Shown: positions 36,025 through 45,062 of the stretch, one piece after another
Layout: each line of letters starts with the position of its first letter
Position numbering within the stretch: position 1 is the stretch's first letter
DNA from: Mercurialis annua
Lineage: Eukaryota; Streptophyta; Magnoliopsida; Malpighiales; Euphorbiaceae
Assembly (NCBI RefSeq): GCF_937616625.2
Contig: NC_065570.1
Location: 71,637,665-71,701,664, forward strand
DNA length: 64,000 nucleotides
Direction of reading: 5' to 3'
The notes under the pieces: model-generated
Told to the model about the DNA's origin: nothing
The model's input: only the letters and a program-made list of their open reading frames with translations
The model's database searches: none
Program-made: the position numbers and the translations under genes

Positions 36025-36801
36025 CTAGTGAGAAGCTTCTACTTTAGGCACCGGTAAAACAATTCGAAGCTTTTTCGCCGGATGCGGACTCATAACCTCA
36101 TCGTCACCCGAAACAAAGAAATCAGCTGTGAACTCTGGCAAGGCAGGGAGGTTTAAGTCAAAAGCTCGGTGGCTCTGATTCGTGGCTGTAGACCCGACGC
36201 CTTCAGAAGCAGTAGAAGTAACTCCGCTTTTTTCAGCTGCGGCGGCTGAACCTCCTTCGTAGTGGCAACGCTTGTGTCCGCCTAAAGCTTGTCCCGTAGG
36301 AAAAGTTCTATGACAGATAGAACACTCGTGAACCCTTCCGCTTCCGCTAGCTACTGTGGCCGTAGCGGAGGTAGTTATTGTAGTTGAAGTTGACTGATCA
36401 TCAGCGCCGCCAGAAGCAGCGAGTTTCCTGTGGCTAGCTTTATGTCCACCTAAAGCTTGATAAGAATAAAAAACCTTGTCGCATACAGTACACTTGTAGG
36501 TTTGTTTCTGATTATCTAGCTGAGCTTGTGGTGGAGCAGAAGTAGGAGAGCGGTGGCGATGTGGAGCGGAGGAAGTAGATGTAGAGGTGGAGGCAGAGGC
36601 GTTGGTGGTGCCACGAGCAAGCATGACAAGGCAAAGAGCGAGATATTCATCCTCAGAAGGCAGTTGGGGAAACTGAGGCGGAGTAGTACGCTTGGAGCGT
36701 TTGCGCTTAGTCCATGGCTCCGGTAGACGGTGGTAGCCGGAATCTTCAAACAGAGAAGCTGAAGTTGCTGCTGTAGGTGAGTTTAATGCTTCCATAGCCA
36801 T
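36025..36801 (-). CDS. ZAT10: C2H2 zinc-finger transcription repressor (ZAT10/STZ-like)
   Basis: An intronless 258-aa ORF, as usual for the C1-2i zinc-finger class. The start MAMEALNSP aligns with the MALEALTSP start of Arabidopsis ZAT10. In order: basic nuclear-localisation segment KRKRSKR (32-38), L-box [14 protein letters not shown] (50-63), zinc finger 1 with QALGGH (104-124), zinc finger 2 with QALGGH (160-180), EAR repression motif [10 protein letters not shown] (215-224), and the conserved DDEVMSP and PAKK tail. ZAT10 and its AZF relatives are nuclear repressors induced by salt, cold, drought, ABA and high light. Low-complexity Ser/Thr and Ala runs separate the domains and make it about 30 residues longer than ZAT10. 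It could be orthologous to an AZF instead. Confidence 0.95.
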   Translation of the reverse strand: MAMEALNSPTAATSASLFEDSGYHRLPEPWTKRKRSKRTTPPQFPQLPSEDEYLALCLVMLARGTTNASASTSTSTSSAPHRHRSPTSAPPQAQLDNQKQTYKCTVCDKVFYSYQALGGHKASHRKLAASGGADDQSTSTTITTSATATVASGSGRVHECSICHRTFPTGQALGGHKRCHYEGGSAAAAEKSGVTSTASEGVGSTATNQSHRAFDLNLPALPEFTADFFVSGDDEVMSPHPAKKLRIVLPVPKVEASH

Positions 36802-36892
36802 CTCTTGATCGGACAGATGAGACTGGTAAAATTAGGTTATGAGAAAAATTAAGTGTAGGAGTGTTGGTGAAGGAGTGAGAGGGTTAGTGGGG

Positions 36893-36898
36893 TTTATA
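36893..36898 (-). promoter_or_regulatory. TATA box of the ZAT10-like gene
   Basis: The minus strand reads CTTTATAAACC, placing TATAAA about 92 bp before the ATG. About 35 bp further upstream, an ACGTG core (36934-36938, minus-strand GTCACGTAAC) resembles an ABA-response element, which would suit this family's ABA and stress induction. No binding evidence exists here. Confidence 0.55.
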
Positions 36899-37066
36899 AA
36901 GAGGCGGTTGGAGGGTAGGCTGAAGAGGAAGTTACGTGACAAGTGGTGGGAAAGTAAAGAGGAGATGTGTAAGAGTTTGAGCAGATTCCTAATTAGGGAG
37001 TGGAGCACGTTTTGTAATTGGGTACATGGTATTCACAAATTTTTAATTTTATTACTATTGTTTTGG

Positions 37067-37248
37067 GAAAAATTATTGCACACAACCGTTGCGCCATGTC
37101 ATTCGTGCAACAAACCAATTGTGCGTTAGCCATGTGGAAAATTGAATGATAAAAAAAATAAGTATTAATTAAAAGATTCCCTATCGCAAATGCTCATTGG
37201 CTTGATGTAAAAATGACGTGGCGCAACGGTTGCATGGGATAAACACTC
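37067..37248. mobile_element. Mutator-type MITE upstream of the ZAT10-like gene
   Basis: A 182-bp foldback flanked by a perfect 9-bp duplication TTGTTTTGG (37058-37066 and 37249-37257). Its 37-bp ends align without gaps: GAAAAATTATTGCACACAAC and, inverted, GAGTGTTTATCCCATGCAAC, both continuing CGTTGCGCCA. It belongs to the same family as 30945-31123. It sits about 265-450 bp upstream of the zinc-finger start codon, so it could contribute promoter sequence. Confidence 0.9.
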
Positions 37249-37257
37249 TTGTTTTGG

Positions 37258-38266
37258 TGGCCAATTTTGAGTTTTCTTGGTGTCCAAGAGTTGAGTAAGT
37301 CACTCACTCAAGTCGGTCAAACAAAAGGAAAAGTATGAGTACACGTAGGACTGAAACTGTTCTAATTAAAAAGGGAGAGGGAGTGAAGTTGTACTTTTAC
37401 TTATTCCAAGTCAAAATATCAAAACTGGCTTTTACCAGAATAACGCGGTTGGGTTGACAGTGCCAGTCTTTGCTTATCAAAACGTAGCAGCCGGCACCCA
37501 AATAAACAGCAACTTCACTTTTAATTGCCATTTGCCACCCACCCGTGGGATAAATAAATGCTTCATTAAAATAAAATTAATAAAACTACTAATCAGATCA
37601 ATTAATTTTATCAAGTAAAATGCACTAGTAACATATACACTTAACTGAATTAATTACTCCATCTTTCTCTTAATAAAAAGTTTAAAACAAACACAAATAT
37701 TAAAAAAATTATTTTTTAACATAGAATGAGTTAATCTATAAAAAAAAATATTTATTACACTTACCTTTATTTAATAATAAAATATTTTTATAATTTTTAT
37801 TGTCTTTTTATGATAATATTTAACAACTATTTAAAAAACATTATTTTATTTATTCTAATTGTTAATTTTGGACAAATATATTTATCTATAGACACTAACC
37901 TTTTTAGAATTTTTTAATGACTTTAAAATAAAAAAAATTAAATTTCTCTTCTCTTCTCTAATAAATGACTTTAAAATAAATATTTTATTTGTAATTTTAG
38001 TTAGATGGATAATTAGAAAAAAGAAAGAATGATATTAAATATCTATAATATAAAATTACTTTAAGAGAAAAAATAATTGATAAATCACGGCCGCATGGTC
38101 CGGTCTACAGGGCCTGAAAGAACAATAACAAACAAAAACGTCAAACAAAATACCGGTAGAAGACATCGGCAAATTGCTCCGACAGTCTAGTCAGTGTTTG
38201 TAAGAAGAAAAGAAAGAAGAGAAGAAAAAAAGAGGATGCAGAGTAAGAAAAAAAATTACCTCAAGA
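37258..38266. other. Intergenic spacer between the ZAT10-like promoter and the LTR element
   Basis: A+T-rich DNA. A possible decayed element starts near 37656 (ACTCCATCTTTCTCTTAATA), but no matching right end could be placed. No gene supported. Confidence 0.45.
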
Positions 38267-38271
38267 TTCGC
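38267..38271. repeat. Target-site duplication TTCGC (left)
   Basis: TTCGC abuts the outer end of the left LTR and is repeated exactly at 47482-47486 beyond the right LTR. This shows a single simple integration with no later LTR exchange. Confidence 0.9.
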
Positions 38272-40711
38272 TGTCACGACCCAAATTATTGAGCCGCGAC
38301 CGGCGCTAGGGAACGGGAGTGGTAGCTCCGGAACCCGTAGCAAGCCTAAAATCACAATTAATTTTTCGCAAATATAAAATAAACAAATAACAACAAACAA
38401 CGGAAGTCAATACTCGGATATAACATATTACCAAATATACACACTAACTGTTTCAAAACCTCGCGGGCTCTAGTTACCGTACCCTGTACGAACTGGCCTC
38501 GCGGTACTATACACTTCAGTTAGTGTCTCAAACTATCACACCGGCATCTGGGGCCGTGGATCATATACAAACACATAGCCTATCAAAAACATATAAACAA
38601 AGACAGCAGTCGATATGTACAAACAAAATAAAACTGCTGACTAGGCTACTACTCCGCTGACACCGGACCACTACTGCAGCATTAACAGAAGTCATAAACT
38701 AACATATACAGATGACTTCTGCACTCCAAAATTGGTCTCTAGCTAAGTCCACAAGCTAAGCACCTGAAAGACATCAAAGGTGAGGGGTCAGTATTTGGGG
38801 AAATACTGAGTGAGTTGACATTTACTAACAGTATTAATATAAAAACATAGCATCGCATCTCAAGAAAATATTAATGTAAAACATATAAACAGGTATTTGA
38901 TCCGTACGAAACTAATATCCTAGCATGCGACACATCTCTCAAATAATCATATATCATTTAATCCAATCGTAAATATCAATTGCGAGTCCAACTCGCTGGT
39001 GGCCCAGCCACTAGATACGGGGACTTCCAGGCTACACCGTAGCCGAGTTCACTCTGCGTATCTAAATCATAACCCAATCGTAAATATCATATTCATCAAC
39101 AGCTCTCAGCTGTGTCAAGTCATTTCTCAATGCAAACATACTAGACTGACTCGATACTGGTGATCACACAGCCTATTGACACCCAATAGGTAGCTAGTTT
39201 CTTCGGATCGCATACTAGTTCGCATATATAGAAATTAATAAAGCATATAACATTTCAATCAATTATATATATAATGCGATGCGTGTAAACTGTATATATA
39301 TAAAATAGTTTTTAATACACGAAAGTAAAAGTACAACTCACAGTGACCGCAAACCAAGAAATGATATGATCGATCTGATGGTATGCCTCCGCTAGTCCGC
39401 TTCTACTGACTCCACTACTTGCTGACACGTCTGGTACATTGTTTATGATTAGATGTGCACTTTATACTTTAATACATATAATACTTTTATAATTTAACTA
39501 TTGGTTTCATTCTTGGTATTATTCTCGTATTCAGAAACTCTTAGTCGTGTCCACGACGTATTACATACTACTCCTTGTATCCGAGAGTTATATAATTTTC
39601 TTAATACTTTACATTATCGTTATTTGCGTAAAACGTCGAGCTAAGTCTATTTTAGTCCCTCGGACAAAAGTCCGTTTTAGTCCCTCATGGAATACGCGTC
39701 TGCACAAGGTGGTGTGCGTTCGCACACCATGGGTGTGCGTTCGCACACCGGTGTGCGTTCGCACACTGTGGGTGTGCGTTCGCACACCATCACTGGTGTG
39801 CGTTCGCACACCACTGGTGTGCGTTCGCACACCATCACAGGTGTGCGCTCGCACACCACGGGTGTGCGATCGCACACCACGTGCGATCTGCACGCAGTCC
39901 CCGGAAACATCGTTTCCGGGCTTCCCGTCGTGCTATCACTTGCCATACTCACCAAACACTTCGTTTCCGATAAAACCCGTAACTTTGTTTCTCCAAAAAC
40001 GCTAAAATCGAGTTTAAATCGATAATCTCAATCCCTAAACTAAAACAGCCCAAATAACTCAATTTCAGCACCAATTCCCGAAATCTTACCTTGAAATGAA
40101 GCTCAAGATCAGTAGAGGATTGAATTCCGAAGAGATTGCCGCGAAAATCACGTGAATCGGACGTCGTACGGAGAAACGGCGGCGAAACGACGGAATCGAG
40201 TGAATTTCTCTCGCTCTCTCTGGATACTTCTTCTCCTTTCTGATTCAAATTCTAAAACCTTATATGTTAAGGTTAAAAGCTCACTTTGATCCTTTCTTTC
40301 TTTCCTTGTTACCATTTATATTTCAAACTTTTCTTTCATACGATTTAGTCCATAGCTAAATCGTTAAATTCTTTTATTACAAATTATACGTATTATTTAT
40401 ATCCGATAAATAATACCAAGCTCGATATTAGTACTTTCCGTCAAATTCCAATATTTCTATTTTCGACACAAAGTGGCTAAATTACCACTTTGGTCCCTGT
40501 ACTTCATTTTAGACTTTTCTTGACATTTTTCCTATTAATTCCAATTCTAACTTTAGAATTGAAATATAACCTTAATCTTTTCATAGCTAATTTCTCAAAA
40601 CCGACCTACTTGAAACTTATTTATCGGAAAACTTTTCCAATATCGCCACTTCCGCGACTCAAAACTGGACACGTGGTCCAATTAGCTAATTAATTATTTT
40701 GGGGTATTACA
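38272..40711 (-). repeat. 3' LTR of the minus-strand element
   Basis: A 2440-bp LTR. By reading, it differs from the other LTR by one 21-bp repeat unit and at least one substitution (G at 38792 versus A in the other copy). It carries the 8-copy palindrome array (39712-39877) and the hairpin-forming CCCGGAAAC/GTTTCCGGG pair (39900-39920). Short frames inside it are not genes. Confidence 0.93.
39712..39877. repeat. Array of eight 16-bp near-palindromes in the 3' LTR
   Basis: The core GTGTGCGTTCGCACAC (7-bp arms with a TT centre) occurs six times. A variant with CT at the centre and a final, perfectly palindromic GTGTGCGATCGCACAC complete the array. Copies are spaced 18-24 bp apart by short CA/TG-rich linkers. 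The array is the most CpG-dense stretch in the window and produces repetitive ORFs (VCVRTP and similar) on both strands that are not genes. Confidence 0.95.
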
Positions 40712-40723
40712 TTCTTCCCCTCT
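40712..40723 (-). other. Polypurine tract of the LTR element
   Basis: On the minus strand, AGAGGGGAAGAA lies directly before the 3' LTR start TGTAATACCCC. It is preceded by GAGGACGAATTTTTATAAG, a motif often seen at this place in plant Ty3/gypsy elements. It would prime plus-strand DNA synthesis. Confidence 0.8.
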
Positions 40724-43513
40724 TATAAAAATTCGTCCTCGAATTTTCATAGAACTTGTTGGGATCTTAAAATCGTTCTTATACTTTCCTTGACGTCCAT
40801 TACTACGTGTCTGACTTAGTTTCTTTCTTTACTTTAAATTTTAGCTCTCACTTATTGTTATGACTTCGTACTTATTGTTAATCGATTATCTATCTTGTTT
40901 ATAGTAGCTTCTTGCTATTGCATAGTTGAGAATCTTCTCATTGCTACTTTCGTTTCATTTGTTGTCTTCCCCGAAATAGAATAACCTTGGACGTATCCTC
41001 GATGTCGTAGTCCTTGCGTTATTGCTATCTGATTGTTACTAACCATTGTCTAACATTTTTAGTTCCATCATTTTATTTCCAGTAGCCATGGGGTTGTTAC
41101 TCATTTTCCTTATACGTGAATGGTCATGACGTATTGATTACACCTTTAATGACGTATTTACTTTATTCATACTCCTATGAGTATTTTCCTTTCGTATTCT
41201 CAATCTACGACTTTTAGTCTTACTATCATCTAACGATATCATCCTTCTTCTTTACTGATTATCGTCGTTGCTTACTTCTTTTCTACCGTTATCTGACATC
41301 TCACTCCTGATTAACCAATTTCTTTCAACTTGTACCCTGTCCAGCACAGTTACTATCTCTTAACATAGCTAAACTTGATACATCCTTCATTATCTCCCAC
41401 TTCTTATTCTTTCGCTTCTTTAAGCTATCGTAAACCTTACGTCGTTCTATTGGCCGTGATCCTTTGTTCTTTACCATTATCCTAGACACGTAATTCACGT
41501 TACTTCTGATCGTATGGCTTGTATAGTCTTTCTTGGTCACTAATATTACTCATATTCTTATCTCCTTCACTTTCACCTAATTATTTCTTCGGAGTTTACC
41601 TTGAATCTCTTATTGACTTTTCATTCAAAGATGTTCTTCCTTTACGTCACAGTTCCTTATTCAAGATGACCTCTTAAGAATCTTACCTGCTTCTTTAGCA
41701 TTTAACTATTTCGAGAACTTTTCTCGTTAATCAGCTTTCGCTTAACTTCTTTCTTATCTTTAACCTTTAAATGACTTCATCTTTAACTTTCATCCTCAAC
41801 AGATTCATTAGATCCTTAATAACTTATTTATTTTCTTAATCGTCGTTCTTTCTTATTATATAATCAGCTTTCTTTCTATTTTACACTTCTGCTTCTTACT
41901 AACAATTCTTTAATTTCATTTTTTTACAATACAGTTTTAATACTGATTGTAATCGTTCCTTAACTTATTCTTATTCTATCTCTCGTCTTCTTGTTAAATT
42001 TTGAGGGTAGTTGAGTTTTACCCTTACCCTTTTCTTCATACCATCCACCATTCTTACATTTACTGATATATATATCCATACGTGCACCTTTCTCCCCTCT
42101 GTTAATGCAACTTATAATTCTTAGTACTGATATTAGTAATTTTACTTAATATCAGTCATATAGCATCATCATCTTTTTCGATCCATTAAGTTTTTAGCTT
42201 CCATGCCTTACAAAATCGTCTCCTTCGTCATTTCACCCTTTACTCTGTTATAAGGATAAATACTATATCCTTAAAATATTCCTTAATGTTCATTATTTAT
42301 ATTACCATCTTCTCGTCCTTCATACTTTTAACCTTATTCCTCCAACTATAACTTTCAATTGCTATTTCGTTTATCTTAATCATAAGAGTAATCACACATC
42401 ATCCTTATGTATAGGTTATGTTTCTTTCGTCTTGCACGACTCCCTGTCGTTCCATCCTTTACTCTTGTATAAAGATAATTGCTATATTCTTAAATATCGC
42501 CAATGTATCTTAGCTTATCTGTGTATGCTTCCCGACAATCACTCCTTTAGCTTCATTAGCCGAATTACAATAATTATTACCATGGCTTTATTCTTTTTAT
42601 TGGAGTTTCTTTCACAATTTTATTCTTATTTAATAAGAATCTTTTATTCTTTGTCGCAGGGCTTTGTATCCGAGTTTACTTACTAAACAAAACGATTTTA
42701 AAACTTCTTTTGGCTGCGCAGCTCTTTCTAAACCATTTTTTCATAAATCACTTAAAATCGTTTGTACAATTGTTGCCCAGAGTGATGACATCTCTCATCA
42801 CCAAGGAGTTGCTCAAAATCGCAGTTTCTTTTTCCATTACAAAGATATGATGCATGATCTAAAATTTTAAAAATCATTCTTTTATGCATTTCTATCGTGG
42901 TTATGCAATGTTACATGCGACGCCTGAGCACAATTGTACCTTGAAAGATCATAAAAACTTTCAAAATCTTCATAAAATTGTAAGTCTTACTCTAGATTAT
43001 ACGCTCTGCGACTATTAACAGCTTCCTTTATACTTATTGAGTATATTTCAATAATTTTTTTTTTTTTTTTTTTGTACTGCTGTCAAATTTTTGTGTTGCT
43101 GTCATTTTTTGTCATTTACATACTGTTCGTCTGTCACATCTCTTCTCTCTCCATATCTCCGATAACTCAATTAAATTCATAATTCTTTATTACTGTAATC
43201 ACCATATCCACTTCTGCAATATTCTATTCTACGTCGTATACAGATACAAGTGTCGATATTCCACATCGATTTCCCTTTATAATAATCTATCTTTCCCTTT
43301 TACAGTTTCTTGAACGTAACATAGGAATTACGTTCACTACAAATGTATTATGTAGTATATATTACATTACTATTTTTGTGAGTTATGTTTTATGTTCTTT
43401 TATTAGGCGCGTGAGTTTAACTACAACGCTTCCTATAGGTTCTCGCTTTCTAAGGTATTATCCTAAAGGCAAAACCTATTACTGACATTCTATTATGCAA
43501 TGCAGCAAATATA
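40724..43513 (-). other. Non-coding internal region of the LTR element
   Basis: About 2.8 kb where an autonomous element would carry pol. All frames are short. The strand bias is strong: the plus strand is rich in C and T (many CTT and ATT words), so the transcribed minus strand is A/G-rich. A 19-bp T run on the plus strand (about 43055-43073) is an A run in the transcript. No remnants of RT, RNase H or integrase motifs were recognised, so this looks like replaced sequence and not simply decayed pol. Confidence 0.7.
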
Positions 43514-44521
43514 TCAACACAATAATACAAACACATAAACACAATTACGGAAAGCATATAAATTACTAATACCTGGAGGTGCCTGACGCGGAACATTAGG
43601 TTCCCTAATAACTACGCCAGTATGTCGGCCCCTAACTGTTCTACCTGAGTTTCGTCCACCTCTCTGCACAAAATAAGGGTTGGTTGTAGTTCTGGAGGAC
43701 GTACTAACGTAATCGGGGTGGTACTCACGTCTAAAGTAATAAGGTCGTATCGGATCACCCGACCATTCATGCTCTGTTTCAATTCTACGGGCCATTGTGG
43801 TAAGCGTGCTGAAATGTTCATCCACATGCTCATACAGCTCATCAAACTGAGGTCCTAAACCCCTGACATATCTACGATTAATGGTCCTATTGTCTTCATT
43901 CAGATTAGGAACTCCCTCTGCCATCCGCAGAAAATCAGTAGAGTACGCTCCTACAGTTAACATCCCTTTAGAAAAAGAACGCATCTGCCTCCTAACCTGA
44001 TTTAAGGCTATCTGTGCTTGACCATTAGCTATGTCCGCATCTTCCCTCAAATTGCGGTATCTCCGCACACTTGACCAGAAATAGTCACCTCTGTATTCCT
44101 CGACATCTAATTCATCTAACTCTTCTTCTTCTTCAAACTCTTCTTCCTGAGGATTTTCCTCTTCTGCTTCTTCTTCCAATTCTTCTTCTGGATCCTCCTC
44201 AGGATCCTCCTCAGGGTCTTCCTCAGAATCTTCTTCAAGATCCTCTTCCGGATCTTCCTCCGGTTCTTCTTCCTCTTCTTCGCTGGATTCAATCTCCGGC
44301 GAATGTTCTCTAACTCTGTTTCTGGAAGAACTACCTATCTCTGACACAGACATAAAACCATTTTGATATATTTCTGGTGATGTTCCATTATCTGCGTGGA
44401 ATCCATTCTGATGGACCCCAGATGGCTCGCCTACTTCATTATGAAACCCGTTTTGAAATATAGGAGGCGCTTCCTCCCGTTCTTCCTCAGCATGCGACTG
44501 AGCTCCGTTTTGCCCAGACAT
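43514..44521 (-). CDS. Gag-like protein of the LTR element
   Basis: The minus-strand ORF is open from 44611 and gives 365 aa from the first ATG. The ATG at 44521 (MSGQNGAQS) is preferred because the preceding 30 residues look like read-through of leader; this form is 335 aa. The N-terminal part has three QNGF repeats (FQNGFH, HQNGFH, YQNGFM). A run of about 60 residues that is almost all Glu/Asp, with an EEDP repeat, follows. The C-terminal half (FLRMAEGVPNLNEDNRTINR, then RYVRGLGPQFDELYEHV) resembles the helical capsid part of retrotransposon Gag. There is no CCHC zinc knuckle, and the frame ends soon after a Gly/Arg-rich patch. It could therefore be a truncated Gag. Its role in packaging is inferred. 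Confidence 0.6.
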   Translation of the reverse strand: MSGQNGAQSHAEEEREEAPPIFQNGFHNEVGEPSGVHQNGFHADNGTSPEIYQNGFMSVSEIGSSSRNRVREHSPEIESSEEEEEEPEEDPEEDLEEDSEEDPEEDPEEDPEEELEEEAEEENPQEEEFEEEEELDELDVEEYRGDYFWSSVRRYRNLREDADIANGQAQIALNQVRRQMRSFSKGMLTVGAYSTDFLRMAEGVPNLNEDNRTINRRYVRGLGPQFDELYEHVDEHFSTLTTMARRIETEHEWSGDPIRPYYFRREYHPDYVSTSSRTTTNPYFVQRGGRNSGRTVRGRHTGVVIREPNVPRQAPPGISNLYAFRNCVYVFVLLC

Positions 44522-44924
44522 GCTGAAAAGAAACAATTTCGAACGTAAGCGACCATCTGAGCCCATTTCACACGCAATTCCAAAATCAGCTTTATGTAAT
44601 GCTGTAAACATTTAGCATTTAGTCCAACTGCACGTAATTCGCAAGCAGATAATCACTTAACAATCGCAGCGCGAGTAGTAAATACTTAACCCTCTCAATT
44701 GTTCATAATTTGCAAACATGTAACCACCTTCTAAATCTTAACATAAGAAACACATACTATTCACTTACTAACTTAATAGTCCTGGTTCGCGCGCGTAATG
44801 CCACGTACTACTAATGCACACATAACACAATTACAGACAACCACGGTCTGACTCTTGCTGCAGTAGTTCCTAGGTATACTTACTGACAAATACTCCCTGT
44901 CAAACAAACAATCAGACAACTCTA

Positions 44925-45052
44925 GCAGTGGTAACTGAACCAAACTGCTCTCAAACAAGCATTGAAACAACCTTGCAGTGGTAACTGGACCAAACTGCTC
45001 TCAAACAAGCATTGAAACAACTTTGCAGTGGTAACTGGACCAAACTGCTCTG
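44925..45052 (-). repeat. 50-bp tandem repeat next to the primer-binding site
   Basis: Units start at 44925, 44975 and 45025 (GCAGTGGTAACTGGACCAAA...). Two are full 50-bp copies and the third, partial copy runs into the primer site. The unit boundary re-uses AGAGCAGTTTGGTC, which also follows the primer site, so reverse-transcriptase slippage or template switching is a likely cause. Confidence 0.9.
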
Positions 45053-45058
45053 ATACCA
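45047..45058 (-). other. Primer-binding site (initiator-Met tRNA)
   Basis: TGGTATCAGAGC on the minus strand, a few bases inside the 5' LTR, is complementary to the 3' end of plant initiator methionine tRNA. It fixes the direction of the element. Confidence 0.92.
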
Positions 45059-45062
45059 ACTT

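Noticed and set aside
38191..38400. 69-codon minus-strand frame spanning the LTR border, with a relative at 44922-45191
   Set aside because: It combines LTR end sequence with different flanks, so it is an accidental frame at the insertion boundary.
39712..39877. CRISPR-like array of regularly spaced palindromic repeats
   Set aside because: Repeats are 16 bp with spacers of only 2-8 bp and lie in a plant LTR present in two copies; this is a minisatellite and not a CRISPR locus.
39547..40025. Repetitive ORFs (VCVRTP and GVRSHT repeats) on both strands of the LTR
   Set aside because: They are translations of the palindrome array in all frames, shifted in length by one repeat unit between the two LTRs; no start context, domain or conservation supports a protein.
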